The notes: generated by a model from the sequence alone, not told the origin. A stretch of DNA of 35,874 nt from Variovorax sp. CF313 (GCF_000282635.1 NZ_AKIW01000168.1:1-35874), one strand, 5' to 3'; positions 9,015-18,074 are shown, numbered from the stretch's first letter. A program made the numbers and translations.

Positions 9015-12000
9015 ATGCACCTGCTGAGCACCCAGCCCGGACGCTTCGTCGAGGACGACAGCGTCGTCACCCGCCTCGACCAGACGCCGGGCGACATCGT
9101 GGTGCTCAGCTCGGCCGACACCACGCTCGCGCTGCTCGCGGCCGCGCGCACTGCGCTGGCGGTCACCGACCCGGGCTACCCGTCGCTGCGGCTGGCCAAC
9201 CTGATGCACCTGCGCCAGCCGGCCTCGCTCGACCTGTACATCGACGAGGTGCTGCAGCACGCGCGCGTGGTGGTGGTCGACCACCTGGGCGCGGAATCGG
9301 CCTGGGCCTACGGACTCCAGCAGCTCGAGAAGCTGGCCAAACGCAAAGGCCAGCAGCTCGCCATGTTCTCCGGCGACCTGCAGGAAGACGAAGACCTGCT
9401 CGCGCGCAGCACGGCGCCGCGCGCGGTGAGCCGCCAGCTGTGGCAGTACATGCGCAGCGGCGGAGCGGGCAATGCGATGCAGTTCCTGCGTGCGGTGGCT
9501 TTCCACGGCCTTGGCCATGGCGAAGCGCCGCTGCCGCCGCGCAGCTTGCCGCAGGTCGCGCTGCATGTGCCGCAGGGCATGGGCGCGGCGCATGCCGTCG
9601 CCGGCATCGACGACCTGCGCGCCGGCTGGCATGCGGGTGCGCCGGTGGTGGCGCTGGTGTTCTATCGCTCGCATCTGCTGTCGGGCAACACGGCGGCCTT
9701 CGATGCGCTCGCAGCGGCGCTGAGCGCCGAGGGGCTCAACCCGCTGCCGGTGGCGCTCGATTCGCTGAAAGACCCGCTGTGCCTGTCCACGCTGCGTGCG
9801 CTGTGTGTCGAGCATGACGTGCAGCTGGTGCTCAACACCACGGCCTTCGCGGCGCTGGGGCAGGGCGCGCAGGATGAATATGGCGAAGCCCTGGCCCTGG
9901 CCGGCGACGCGCCGGTGCTGCAGGTGATCGTGAGCGGCGGCAACCGCGAGGACTGGCTGGCCGACAGCCAGGGCCTGCGTCCGCGCGACATCGCCATGCA
10001 GATCGCGCTGCCCGAGATGGACGGCCGCATCGTCACGCGCGCCGTGAGCTTCAAGGGCTTGTCGCACCGCTGCGAACTCACGCAGACCGAGGTGGTCAGC
10101 TACCAGCCCGAGCCGGACCGCATCGCCTTCGTGGCCGAGCTGGCGCGCCGCTGGTGCCGGCTGCGCAGCCTGCGCGCCGACGAGAAGCGCATCGCGCTGA
10201 TCCTTGCGAACTACCCGGGCAGCGAGGGCCGTATCGGCAGCGGTGTGGGGCTCGACACGCCGGCTTCGGTGATGGCGATCCTGCAGGCGATGGCGGCCGA
10301 GGGCTATGCGTTGGGCGAACCCGGCGCGATGCCCGCCGACGGCGATGCGCTGATGCGCAAGCTGCAGGAAGGCATTGCGAACGATCCCGCGCAGTGGGCT
10401 GCGCGGCCGGCGTGGCAGAGCTACGGGCTGGCCGAGTACCGTGCGCGGCTCGCGTTGCTGCCTGGAGGTATGGCCGACGCCATCGACGCACGCTGGGGCC
10501 CGCCCGAGCAGGACCCGATGCTGCGGCGCGATCGCTTCATGATCGCTGGCCTGCGGCTGGGCCGCGTGTTCGTCGGCATCCAGCCCGCGCGCGCGCTGGG
10601 TACCTTGGACATGGCCGACTACGCGAGCTACCACGACGCCGAACTGGTGCCGCCGCACAGCTACCTCGCGTTCTATTTCTGGCTGCGCGATGCCTTCGCC
10701 ATCGACGCGGTCGTGCACGTCGGCAAGCACGGCAACCTCGAATGGCTGCCGGGCAAGAGCATCGCGCTGTCACGGGCCTGCTGGCCCGACGCGATCCTCG
10801 GGCCGCTGCCCAACGTGTACCCCTTCATCGTCAACGACCCCGGCGAGGGTGCGCAGGCCAAGCGGCGAACGCAGGCGGTCATCGTCGACCACCTGATGCC
10901 GCCGCTCACGCGTGCCGAGAACCACGGGCCGATGCAGGACCTGGAGCGGCAGGTCGACGAGTACTACGACGCGCTGCTGGTCGATGCGCGCCGCGCGAAG
11001 GTGCTGCGCGCGCAGATCCTCGCGGCGGTGCGGGCGCAGCATCTGGTCGAAGAGCTGGGCGGCCTGCCGGGCGCGGAAGACGATGCGGTGTTGGCGCGCG
11101 TGGATGCCTACCTGTGCGAGCTGAAGGAAACGCAGATCCGCGACGGGCTGCATGTGTTCGGCGCGTCGCCGCGCGAGCGGCTGCGGCGCGACACGCTGCT
11201 GGCGCTGGCGCGCTATCCGGCTGCGGACGGTGCGGGCGCGAATGCCGGGCTGCTCGGCGCGTTGTCGCAAGACCTGTTGCCGGGCGAGGCGTTTGACCCG
11301 CTCGACATCGACGCGGCACAACCGTGGCTGGGCGCGCGTCCCGCGCTGCTGAAATCGGCGAGCACCGATGCGTGGCGGCATCAGGGTGATACGCGCGAGC
11401 GGCTGGAGCTGCTGGCGCAGCGCCTGCTGGAGGACAACACCTGTCCGTCCGACATGCCGCATACCGCTGCGGTGATGGGCCGCGTCGAACAAGACCTCGC
11501 CCCCGCGCTCGACGCCTGCGGTGCGCAGGAGCTGCTGCAACTTTCGCGCGCCCTGCAAGGCCGCTTCGTTCCGCCGGGGCCGAGCGGCTCGCCATCGCGC
11601 GGCCGGCCCGATGTGCTGCCCACCGGGCGCAATTTCTACGCGGTCGACACCCGTGCCATTCCCACGCCCACAGCCTGGATGCTCGGCCTCAAGTCCGCCG
11701 CACAGCTGGTCGAGCGGCACCTGCAGGAGCATGGCGACTACCCGGTGGCGCTGGGCCTCTCGGTCTGGGGCACGGCCACCATGCGCACCGGCGGCGACGA
11801 TCTGGCGCAGGCCTTCGCCCTCATCGGCGTGCGGCCGAAGTGGGCGCCGGGCAGCCAGCGCGTGGTCGATTTCGAGGTGCTGCCCACGGTCGGCCTCGGC
11901 CGTCCGCGCATCGACGTGACGCTGCGCATCTCGGGCTTCTTCCGCGACGCTTTTCCCAATGCCGTGCAGATGTTCGACGCGGCCGTGCAGGCCGTCGCCG

Positions 12001-12836
12001 CGCAGGAAGACGAAGACGCCGAGCGCAACCCCATCCGCGCGCGCATCCTCAGCGAGGCCGCCGCGCTCGAAGCGCAGGGCGTGGCGCCCGAGGCCGCCCG
12101 CACGCAGGCGGGCTGGCGCGTGTTCGGCTCCGCGCCCGGCAGCTACGGCTCCGGCCTGCAACGGCTGTTCGATCATGGCGACTGGCAGACCGACGACGAT
12201 TTGTCGAACGCCTACGTCGGCGGCAGCGCCCACGCCTACGGCCAGGGCAGCGACGGCGTGCCCGCCACCGGCGCGCTGGTGCGCCGCCTGCGCGCGATGA
12301 ACGTCGTGCTGCAGAACCAGGACAGCCGCGAGCACGACCTGCTCGACTCCAACGACTACTACCAGTTCCAGGGCGGCATGGCCGCCGCCGTGCGCCACCT
12401 GAGCGGGCGGCAGCCGGCCATGTACCACGGCGACCACGGCAACCCGCAGGCGCCGCGCGTGCGCACGCTGAAGGAAGAAATCAGCCGCGTCATCCGCGCG
12501 CGCGTGGTCAACCCGAAGTGGATCGACGGAGTGAAGCGCCACGGCTACAAGGGCGCCTTCGAAATGGCCGCGACGGTGGACTACCTGTTCGGCTTCGACG
12601 CCACCGCGCGCGTGGTCGGCGACCACCAGTACGCGATGGTGGCGGACGCCTACGTGCTCGACGAAGCCACCCGCGACTTCGTGAACGCGCACAATCCGCG
12701 CGCGCTGCACGACATGCTCAGCCGCCTGCTCGAGGCCATGCAGCGCGGCCTGTGGCAATCGCCCGGCGACTACAAGGACCAATTGCAAAACCTGCTTCTC
12801 GGCCACGAGCAGCAGATGGAAGGACTTTCGCGATGA
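9015..12836 (+). CDS. cobN: Cobaltochelatase large subunit CobN
   Basis: At 1273 residues this matches the usual CobN length. CobN is the catalytic, porphyrin-type substrate-binding subunit (homologous to ChlH/BchH) that inserts Co2+ into hydrogenobyrinic acid a,c-diamide with ATP hydrolysed by its partner subunits. The signature HVGKHGNLEWLPGKS is at about 566-580, and the CobN-characteristic C-terminal part contains NQDSREHDLLDSNDYYQFQGGM near 1096-1117. The start ATG at 9015 lies 12 bases after cobW. The stop overlaps the next ATG in an ATGA (12833-12836), so the AAA+ subunit is translationally coupled. No frameshift or gap is visible. The very long open frame on the opposite strand is a shadow of the high GC third-position bias. 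Confidence 0.95.
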   Translation: MHLLSTQPGRFVEDDSVVTRLDQTPGDIVVLSSADTTLALLAAARTALAVTDPGYPSLRLANLMHLRQPASLDLYIDEVLQHARVVVVDHLGAESAWAYGLQQLEKLAKRKGQQLAMFSGDLQEDEDLLARSTAPRAVSRQLWQYMRSGGAGNAMQFLRAVAFHGLGHGEAPLPPRSLPQVALHVPQGMGAAHAVAGIDDLRAGWHAGAPVVALVFYRSHLLSGNTAAFDALAAALSAEGLNPLPVALDSLKDPLCLSTLRALCVEHDVQLVLNTTAFAALGQGAQDEYGEALALAGDAPVLQVIVSGGNREDWLADSQGLRPRDIAMQIALPEMDGRIVTRAVSFKGLSHRCELTQTEVVSYQPEPDRIAFVAELARRWCRLRSLRADEKRIALILANYPGSEGRIGSGVGLDTPASVMAILQAMAAEGYALGEPGAMPADGDALMRKLQEGIANDPAQWAARPAWQSYGLAEYRARLALLPGGMADAIDARWGPPEQDPMLRRDRFMIAGLRLGRVFVGIQPARALGTLDMADYASYHDAELVPPHSYLAFYFWLRDAFAIDAVVHVGKHGNLEWLPGKSIALSRACWPDAILGPLPNVYPFIVNDPGEGAQAKRRTQAVIVDHLMPPLTRAENHGPMQDLERQVDEYYDALLVDARRAKVLRAQILAAVRAQHLVEELGGLPGAEDDAVLARVDAYLCELKETQIRDGLHVFGASPRERLRRDTLLALARYPAADGAGANAGLLGALSQDLLPGEAFDPLDIDAAQPWLGARPALLKSASTDAWRHQGDTRERLELLAQRLLEDNTCPSDMPHTAAVMGRVEQDLAPALDACGAQELLQLSRALQGRFVPPGPSGSPSRGRPDVLPTGRNFYAVDTRAIPTPTAWMLGLKSAAQLVERHLQEHGDYPVALGLSVWGTATMRTGGDDLAQAFALIGVRPKWAPGSQRVVDFEVLPTVGLGRPRIDVTLRISGFFRDAFPNAVQMFDAAVQAVAAQEDEDAERNPIRARILSEAAALEAQGVAPEAARTQAGWRVFGSAPGSYGSGLQRLFDHGDWQTDDDLSNAYVGGSAHAYGQGSDGVPATGALVRRLRAMNVVLQNQDSREHDLLDSNDYYQFQGGMAAAVRHLSGRQPAMYHGDHGNPQAPRVRTLKEEISRVIRARVVNPKWIDGVKRHGYKGAFEMAATVDYLFGFDATARVVGDHQYAMVADAYVLDEATRDFVNAHNPRALHDMLSRLLEAMQRGLWQSPGDYKDQLQNLLLGHEQQMEGLSR

Positions 12837-13888
12837 CCACTGCCGCCCCGATGCCGGTGCCTTTTCCCTTTGCCGCGATCGCGGGCCAGCCGCAGCTGCG
12901 CCAGGCACTGCTGCTGGCCGCAGTCGATCCGGGCCTTGGCGGCGTGCTGATCGAAGGGCCGCGCGGCACCGCCAAGACCACCGCTGCGCGCGCGCTGGCA
13001 GAGCTGCTGCCGGGCGCGCCTTTTGTCACGCTGCCGCTGGGCGCGAGCCTTGAAAGCCTCGTGGGCACGCTCGACCTCGGGCAGGCGCTGGCCGGCCACG
13101 AACTGAAGTTCGCGCCCGGCCTGCTGGCGCGCGCGCACGGTGGCGTGCTGTACGTCGACGAGATCAACCTGCTGCCTGACGCGCTGATCGACTCGCTGCT
13201 CGACGCGGCGGCCAGCGGCGTCAACGTGGTGGAGCGCGACGGAATTTCCCACCGGCATGCCGCGCGCTTCGTGCTGGTCGGCACCATGAACCCGGAAGAG
13301 GGCACGCTGCGCCCGCAGCTGCTCGACCGCTTCGGCCTGTGCGTGCAGCTGCGCAACATCGAGGATGCCGCAGAGCGGCAGGCCATCGTGCGTGCGCGGC
13401 TGGCTTTTGATGCCGATCCGCAGGGCTTTCGCACGACGCATGCGAAGGCGCAAGCCGAACTGGCGGCCGCATTGGTCCGTGCGCACGCCCTCGTGGCCGA
13501 TGCGACAGCGCTGCCGTATGGCGATGCGGTGCATGAGGCGGTCGGTGCGCTGTGCATCGCAGCCGGCGTCGATGGCTTGCGCGCCGATCTCGTGATGCTG
13601 CGCTCCGCTCGCGCGCTCGCGGCCTGGGACGGTGCGAGCGCCATTACCACTGGCCACGTGCAGCGCGTAGCCGAAGCCGTGCTGCTGCACCGGCGCAAGC
13701 CCGAAGCCGAGGCTGCGCCATCGGCAGCCCCTCGCTCCGCAATGCCCGACGCGAATCCGAACGACGCCGCGAACAGTGCGGGCGATGAAGACTGGGGCGC
13801 CATGCCGCCCGAGCCCGTCGGCATCGAGCGCGTGAAGCCGCTGCGACCGCTGATCGCTCCTGCACAGGCCGCGTCAAAAAAAGCCTGA
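12833..13888 (+). CDS. AAA+ ATPase subunit of chelatase, BchI/ChlI type
   Basis: This 351-residue protein is the motor subunit expected to work with CobN and the VWA protein. Walker A GPRGTAKT is at 42-49, Walker B GVLYVDEINLL at 104-114, sensor 1 GTMNPEEG at 150-157, and the arginine-bearing RPQLLDRFGL at 160-169, as in magnesium-chelatase subunit I. A C-terminal AAA lid follows to about 290, then a Pro/Ala/Asp-rich tail of about 60 residues that looks disordered. It starts within the stop of cobN (4-base overlap). CobS, the alternative partner of CobN, has a different lineage; this is the ChlI-type arrangement also known from pseudomonads. Its annotation as Mg-chelatase by similarity would mislead: no bacteriochlorophyll genes are nearby. 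Confidence 0.9.
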   Translation: MTTAAPMPVPFPFAAIAGQPQLRQALLLAAVDPGLGGVLIEGPRGTAKTTAARALAELLPGAPFVTLPLGASLESLVGTLDLGQALAGHELKFAPGLLARAHGGVLYVDEINLLPDALIDSLLDAAASGVNVVERDGISHRHAARFVLVGTMNPEEGTLRPQLLDRFGLCVQLRNIEDAAERQAIVRARLAFDADPQGFRTTHAKAQAELAAALVRAHALVADATALPYGDAVHEAVGALCIAAGVDGLRADLVMLRSARALAAWDGASAITTGHVQRVAEAVLLHRRKPEAEAAPSAAPRSAMPDANPNDAANSAGDEDWGAMPPEPVGIERVKPLRPLIAPAQAASKKA

Positions 13889-13941
13889 GCCTCCGGGACG
13901 CCGTACCCACTGGCGCACGCCAGGGTGACCGGAGGCAGGGC

Positions 13942-14541
13942 GTGCAGAGGGATGCATGGCATGGCCCCGCCTCGCAGGGCGCGGCCTTCGACTGGCCGCG
14001 CACTTTCGCGGCGCGCGGTGCCGGCCATCTGCGCCCGGAGCACCTGCGGCGCCGCCCGCAGCAGGCACGCAGCGGCGCGCTGCATTGCTTCCTGCTCGAC
14101 TGCTCGGCCTCGATGCGCAGCGACGGCAACCTCGCGCGCGCCAAGGGCCTGCTGCTCGCGCTGATGCAGGAGGCCTACCAGCGCCGCGACCACGTCGCGC
14201 TGCTGTGCTTTGCCGGCGAGGTGGTCGAACTGCGCCTGCCGCCGCGCCGCGCCAGCGCCTGGAATGACGACTGGGTCGCGCCGATCGCAGCGGGCGGTGG
14301 CACGCCGCTGGCATTGGGCGTGCAGCGCGCGGGGCAACTGCTGGCGAAGAGCGAGTCGCGCCAACGCTGGCTGTGGCTGTTGACCGATGGCCGCAGCAGC
14401 GAAAACCCCGCGCGGCCCGAGGCCGCCGACATGGCCTGCGTGGTGGACTTCGAGACGGCGCGCGTGCCGCTGCACCGTGCGCGGCAGCTTGCCACGCATT
14501 GGGATGCGCGCTACGTCGTGGCCTCGAACCCGAACGCTTGA
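13942..14541 (+). CDS. VWA-domain protein, ChlD-like third chelatase subunit (VWA only)
   Basis: The 199-residue product is essentially one von Willebrand A domain. The MIDAS metal site is complete: DCSAS gives D53, S55 and S57, with T121 in GGGTPL and D149 in LLTDGRS. ChlD/BchD proteins normally carry an AAA+-like domain, an acidic Pro-rich linker and then the VWA domain; here only the VWA part is present. The start is GTG at 13942 behind GGAGG with a six-base gap; a second possible start is the ATG at 13954. It follows the AAA+ gene by 53 bases and probably docks it on CobN. The last 31 bases overlap the convergent SET-domain gene. Confidence 0.87.
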   Translation: MQRDAWHGPASQGAAFDWPRTFAARGAGHLRPEHLRRRPQQARSGALHCFLLDCSASMRSDGNLARAKGLLLALMQEAYQRRDHVALLCFAGEVVELRLPPRRASAWNDDWVAPIAAGGGTPLALGVQRAGQLLAKSESRQRWLWLLTDGRSSENPARPEAADMACVVDFETARVPLHRARQLATHWDARYVVASNPNA

Positions 14542-15023
14542 GCGTCTTGCCCGGCCGCTGTTTCGACCGGCGCCAGCATCGTTCCCCGGCAACTGGGCGA
14601 GCCGCAATGGCACGGGTACTTCGACGGCGGCGAGCCGTCGTCCGCGGTCAGCGAATAGTCGATGAATAGCTCGTCGCCTGCGTCCACGGCCATCAGCGTC
14701 TGGAACTTCAGCACCATTTCGCCGCCCTCGTCGTATTCCTCGACGGCCTCGCAATTCGGCTCGCATGAATGGTTCAGGTGGCGAGTGGCGTTGCCGCCCT
14801 TGGCGCCGTCGATGGTCTCGTGGTTCGACAGCGTGAACAGGTAGGTGAGCTGGTCGTCCCAGACCTTGGTGGCGATCTCGGCTTGGGTGTAGCGGCGGCC
14901 TTCGTAGAGGCCGAGGAAAGCTTCCGCCGGCAGGTCGCGCGTGGCGAAGGCGCCGAGGCCGTGCACGCCGCTGGGGCCTACCCGGACGAAAGGAGTGGAG
15001 GAGGTTTGCTTGCGATGCTTCAT
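14511..15023 (-). CDS. SET-domain protein lysine methyltransferase
   Basis: The 170-residue protein is a nearly bare SET domain, the fold of lysine methyltransferases that use S-adenosylmethionine. It has the N-terminal GLGAFATRDL (SET motif I), RHLNHSCEPNC at 81-91 (the NHSCxPN signature), ELFIDY at 118-123 with the catalytic Tyr, and a post-SET Cys cluster at 138-145 (CHCGSPSC), which with C88 or C91 may bind zinc. SET genes are scattered in bacteria and their targets are mostly unknown. It is 25 bases downstream of the binding-protein gene and probably the last gene of the region 3 operon. Its 3' end overlaps the VWA gene by 31 bases on the other strand. Confidence 0.88.
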   Translation of the reverse strand: MKHRKQTSSTPFVRVGPSGVHGLGAFATRDLPAEAFLGLYEGRRYTQAEIATKVWDDQLTYLFTLSNHETIDGAKGGNATRHLNHSCEPNCEAVEEYDEGGEMVLKFQTLMAVDAGDELFIDYSLTADDGSPPSKYPCHCGSPSCRGTMLAPVETAAGQDAQAFGFEATT

Positions 15024-15048
15024 GGCGGAAGGGATGAGTCGTCGGGTG

Positions 15049-15984
15049 TCAGGGCTTCGGTGCGCCCAGCGAGGCCAGGCAGCCCACGATGGCGTCGGCC
15101 GCTTCGTCCAGCCGCGGACCGGGGCGCATCATCAGGTCGAAGCGCGCCGAGGCGAAGCTACACACGCGCCCGCGCTGGATGGCCGACATGGCCGACCAGC
15201 CGGGCCGCGAAGCCATGGCGGAGATTTCGCCGAGCGCCGACACCATCAGCACGTCCGGATTGGCGCGCACCACGAACTCGGGGCTCATCTTCGGGAACGG
15301 GCCGAGTGTGCCCGGCACAGCGTTGCCAAGCCCGAGGCGGGCCAGCGTCTCGCCGATGAAGGAGCTCTCGCTGGCCGCGGCCATGCCGCCGTGCACCTCG
15401 AAGTAAACGCGACGGCCTTGCCAGCCGGCCGGCACGCGGGCCTTGGCGGCGTCCAGCCCGGCGTCGAGCCTGCGCCAGAAGGCTTCGCCCGCTCCAGGCC
15501 GGCCGGTGGCGCGGGCCACGGTTTCCATCACGCGGCGCATGTCGGCGTGGGTCTTGGCGTCGAGCGCCAGCACCTTGATGCCAAGGCGCTCCAGCGGTTC
15601 GGCAGCGCGGCTGCGCGGACGCAGCAGCACAAGGTCGGGCTTGAGCGCGACGATGCGCTCGATGTTCGCGTCGTCGATGCCGCCGACCTGCGGCAAGCCC
15701 TTCACCGACACCGGCCAGTTGGCATGGCGGTCGATGCCCACCAGCCGGTCGCAGGCGTCGAGCGCGCAGACCGTTTCGGTCAGCGAGGGCATCAGCGACA
15801 CGATGCGCCGCGCCGGCGCCTGCAGTTCGAGCGTGGTGCCGCGGTCGTCTTCGAGGCGGATGCCCGCCGCGTGCGCCACCGAACCGAAGCCCAGGGCCAC
15901 GAAGGCCGCGGCCTTCGCGATCTGGCGGGCGGCGGAGGCAAACGGCGGGTGCGGAGCGGGGGGCGGTGGGGCGGTGGGGTTCAT
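15049..15984 (-). CDS. Periplasmic cobalamin/chelate-binding protein, BtuF-like
   Basis: The 311-residue protein belongs to the helical-backbone (Peripla_BP_2) binding proteins of ABC importers for B12, cobinamide and ferric siderophores. The ATG at 15984 gives a signal peptide ending near AHA (about residue 39). The frame is open a further 30 codons upstream, but that part lacks a signal. RIVSLMPSLTETVCAL, DRLVGIDRHANWP and LPQVGGIDDANIERIVALKPDLVLL are the typical first-lobe elements; the SxTE and D/W spacing resembles BtuF more than haem or siderophore binders. No BtuC or BtuD is in the window. It sits 22 bases after the RIO kinase gene. The ligand as cobalamin or cobinamide is supported by sequence and by the facing cobalt operon, but not proven. 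Confidence 0.82.
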   Translation of the reverse strand: MNPTAPPPPAPHPPFASAARQIAKAAAFVALGFGSVAHAAGIRLEDDRGTTLELQAPARRIVSLMPSLTETVCALDACDRLVGIDRHANWPVSVKGLPQVGGIDDANIERIVALKPDLVLLRPRSRAAEPLERLGIKVLALDAKTHADMRRVMETVARATGRPGAGEAFWRRLDAGLDAAKARVPAGWQGRRVYFEVHGGMAAASESSFIGETLARLGLGNAVPGTLGPFPKMSPEFVVRANPDVLMVSALGEISAMASRPGWSAMSAIQRGRVCSFASARFDLMMRPGPRLDEAADAIVGCLASLGAPKP

Positions 15985-16006
15985 CGGGGCGGGCGTTGTC
16001 AGCCCG

Positions 16007-16858
16007 CTATTGTCGCGGTGCCTGCATGCGCAGGCGCCGCGCCGCTTCTTCCTCGCGTGCGTCGTCCACCTCACGCATCACGTTGCGCAGGTCGACCGGG
16101 CCGGTCTCGCGCACGAACGTGCCGGTCAGTTCCGTCTCGGGGCGCAACAGGCCGCGTTCGTACAGCTGCCAGATCTCGTCGCCGTAGTGCGTGCGCAGCA
16201 GCGCGGGCGCGAACTGGCCGAAGAAGTTGCGCAGGTTCTCGACGTCGCGCAGCAGCATGCGCCGCGCGTGGTTGTTGCCGGCGGCGTCCACCGCCTGCGG
16301 CAGGTCGATGATCACCGGGCCGTCTTCGGCCAGCAGCACGTTGAACTCGGAGAGGTCGCCATGCACGATGCCGGCGCACAGCATGCGCATCACCTCTTTC
16401 AGCAGGCTGGCGTGGTGGCGCAGCGCGTCTTCGGGCGAGAAGACCACGTCGTTGAGGCGCGGGGCGGCGTCGCCGTGGGCGTCGGTCACCAGGTCCATCA
16501 GCAGCACGCCTTCGAGGAAGTTGTGCGGCGTGGGCACGCGCACGCCCGCGGCGGCCAGGCGGTAGAGCGCATCGACCTCGGCGCTCTGCCAGATGGCCTC
16601 GGTCACCTTGCGGCCGAAGCGCGTGCCCTTGGCCATGGCGCGTGCCTCGCGGGTGTTCTTGACGCGCCGGTTCTCGGTGTAGTCGACGGCCTGGCGGAAG
16701 CTGCGCTTGTCGGCTTCCTTGTAGATCTTGGCGCAGCGCGTCTCGTCGCCGCAGCGCACGACGTAGACCATGGCTTCCTTGCCGCTCATGAGCTGGCGCA
16801 CCACGGTGTCGATCAGTCCCTCGTCGATCAATGCCTGCAGTCGCTGGGGTGCCTTCAT
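16007..16858 (-). CDS. RIO1-type serine protein kinase
   Basis: The 283-residue protein is an atypical kinase of the RIO family. It has MSGKEAMVYVV at 25-34 in place of a P-loop (as STGKEANVY in RIO1), the ATP-binding lysine in CAKIYK (K44), the catalytic loop HGDLSEFN at 166-173 with D168, and the metal-binding IIDLPQAV near 183-190 with D185. All needed residues are present. Archaeal and eukaryotic RIO1 act in small-subunit ribosome maturation; bacterial roles are poorly known. The ATG at 16858 follows GGAGG and overlaps the stop of the GNAT gene by four bases (ATGA), so the two are translationally coupled. Longer upstream frames are shadows. Confidence 0.9.
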   Translation of the reverse strand: MKAPQRLQALIDEGLIDTVVRQLMSGKEAMVYVVRCGDETRCAKIYKEADKRSFRQAVDYTENRRVKNTREARAMAKGTRFGRKVTEAIWQSAEVDALYRLAAAGVRVPTPHNFLEGVLLMDLVTDAHGDAAPRLNDVVFSPEDALRHHASLLKEVMRMLCAGIVHGDLSEFNVLLAEDGPVIIDLPQAVDAAGNNHARRMLLRDVENLRNFFGQFAPALLRTHYGDEIWQLYERGLLRPETELTGTFVRETGPVDLRNVMREVDDAREEEAARRLRMQAPRQ

Positions 16859-17928
16859 GGCCGTGCCTCCAGGAAGGTCCGCAGGCTTTGCGTGTCGATC
16901 TGGTAGAGGCCGTCGTGCTTGTGCGCGGCAAAGCCGAGCCGGTGGTTGATGGTGAGCATGGGGGCATTGACTTCGGCGTTGTGGGTCACGGCCAGCGTGA
17001 CCTCGGGGTGGCGCTCGCGCACGAGCTGCAGCATGGCGGCCTTCACGCCCTTTGCAAGGCCCTTGCCGCGCCACTGGCGCGCGACGGCCGTGAGCCGCTG
17101 TTGCAAGCGGTCGGGGAAGCGCTGGTTCCAGGAGGCGTCGCACACCGCGACCACCTCGTCCCCGTCGAGCAGGAGCACGAGAAAGTGCTCGCCCCCGCGG
17201 CGGTCCATGTCGGCATACCAGGGCGGGAAGTCCTCCAGGTCGTAGCGCAGCGGCGGCCGTTCGAGGTTGGTGGTGGGCGCGTCGTTCAGCAGCGCGGACA
17301 GCGGCGCCATCAGCGCAGCGAGCCGCTCGAAGGGCACGCGGCCCGCGTGCACCTCGGTGCGCAGGCCGTGGGCGGGCGCGAAGCCATCAGCGCGCCAGCG
17401 GGCGAGCATCTGCCAGTCGAGCCCGGCCAGGGGCATGCGGTTCTCGACGCTGCGGTGCTTTTCGACGGCGCCGATGGCCTGCAGGAAGGCGTGGCCGTCG
17501 GGCAAGTGGGTCTTGATGGTTGCGACGGACTTGCAGTGCATTTCCATCAACGCCAGCAACGCGCGAAGCAGCGTGCTCGCCACGCCGCGGCGCCGGTGCG
17601 GGCGCAGCACGCCGCCCCAGGCTTCGAGGAACGGTGCGAACGCCTCGTGCCCGGGCGTGCCTTCGCGGCGGAAGCTCGCGCTCAGGCTGCCGATGAATTC
17701 GCCGTGTGCGCCAACGGCGAGCACGCGATGAACGGCATACAGCGGGCCGGGCTGCAGCACGTTGTGCCGGGTGTCGGCATCGGGAGGAACAGGGTCGCCG
17801 GGAAAGTCTTCCGCGGCGCGCAGGCGCCAGTAGGCGAGGAAATGGCCCCAGTCGGTTTCGGAAGCGCGCTGGGGATCGAACACGGTGGTCACGGTATGCC
17901 GCGCAGGTGCGGCACGGTTTTCAAGCAT
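16855..17928 (-). CDS. Protein with two GNAT acetyltransferase domains
   Basis: The 357-residue protein has an N-terminal GNAT half (about 15-165) with the acetyl-CoA loop RRRGVASTLLRALLA, and a C-terminal half (about 190-355) with RQWRGKGLAKGVKAAML followed by NAPMLTINHRLGF, the usual final GNAT strand-helix. The second half looks the more complete catalytic domain. The ATG at 17928 was chosen; a GTG at 17973 is in frame but lies inside a hairpin and has no ribosome binding site. The substrate is unknown. It follows a 20-codon ORF in the same transcript and is coupled to the RIO kinase gene, so it may modify a ribosomal or peptide substrate. That is speculation. Confidence 0.85.
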   Translation of the reverse strand: MLENRAAPARHTVTTVFDPQRASETDWGHFLAYWRLRAAEDFPGDPVPPDADTRHNVLQPGPLYAVHRVLAVGAHGEFIGSLSASFRREGTPGHEAFAPFLEAWGGVLRPHRRRGVASTLLRALLALMEMHCKSVATIKTHLPDGHAFLQAIGAVEKHRSVENRMPLAGLDWQMLARWRADGFAPAHGLRTEVHAGRVPFERLAALMAPLSALLNDAPTTNLERPPLRYDLEDFPPWYADMDRRGGEHFLVLLLDGDEVVAVCDASWNQRFPDRLQQRLTAVARQWRGKGLAKGVKAAMLQLVRERHPEVTLAVTHNAEVNAPMLTINHRLGFAAHKHDGLYQIDTQSLRTFLEARP

Positions 17929-17962
17929 GGTCGTTGGCCTTGATTCGATAAATGAACGGGGC

Positions 17963-17988
17963 GCTGCCGGCACGTGCGTGCCGGTAGC
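17963..17988 (-). promoter_or_regulatory. Hairpin between the 20-codon ORF and the GNAT gene
   Basis: CCGGCAC (17967-17973) pairs perfectly with GTGCCGG (17978-17984) around a four-base loop, and GCT/AGC extend the stem beyond one mismatch. It lies in the leader of the GNAT gene, 35 bases before its ATG. No U-run follows on the minus strand, so it is more likely an attenuator-like or protective RNA structure than a full terminator. Confidence 0.5.
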
Positions 17989-18074
17989 GGCGTTTGAATC
18001 GGGGCGGTTTGTGGTCGTCGCGGCGGGTGATGGCCGCGCGGGGCAGACCGGCTACGCGGTCGACGCGTGAACGA

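Noticed and set aside
10770..12908. A 712-codon minus-strand frame opposite cobN
   Set aside because: Same reason: antisense shadow of cobN with low-complexity His/Arg/Ala composition and no ribosome binding site.
12718..14766. A 682-codon minus-strand frame opposite the AAA+ and VWA genes
   Set aside because: Antisense shadow; the real genes on the plus strand have intact Walker and MIDAS motifs, while this translation is Ser/Ala/Arg-rich without motifs.
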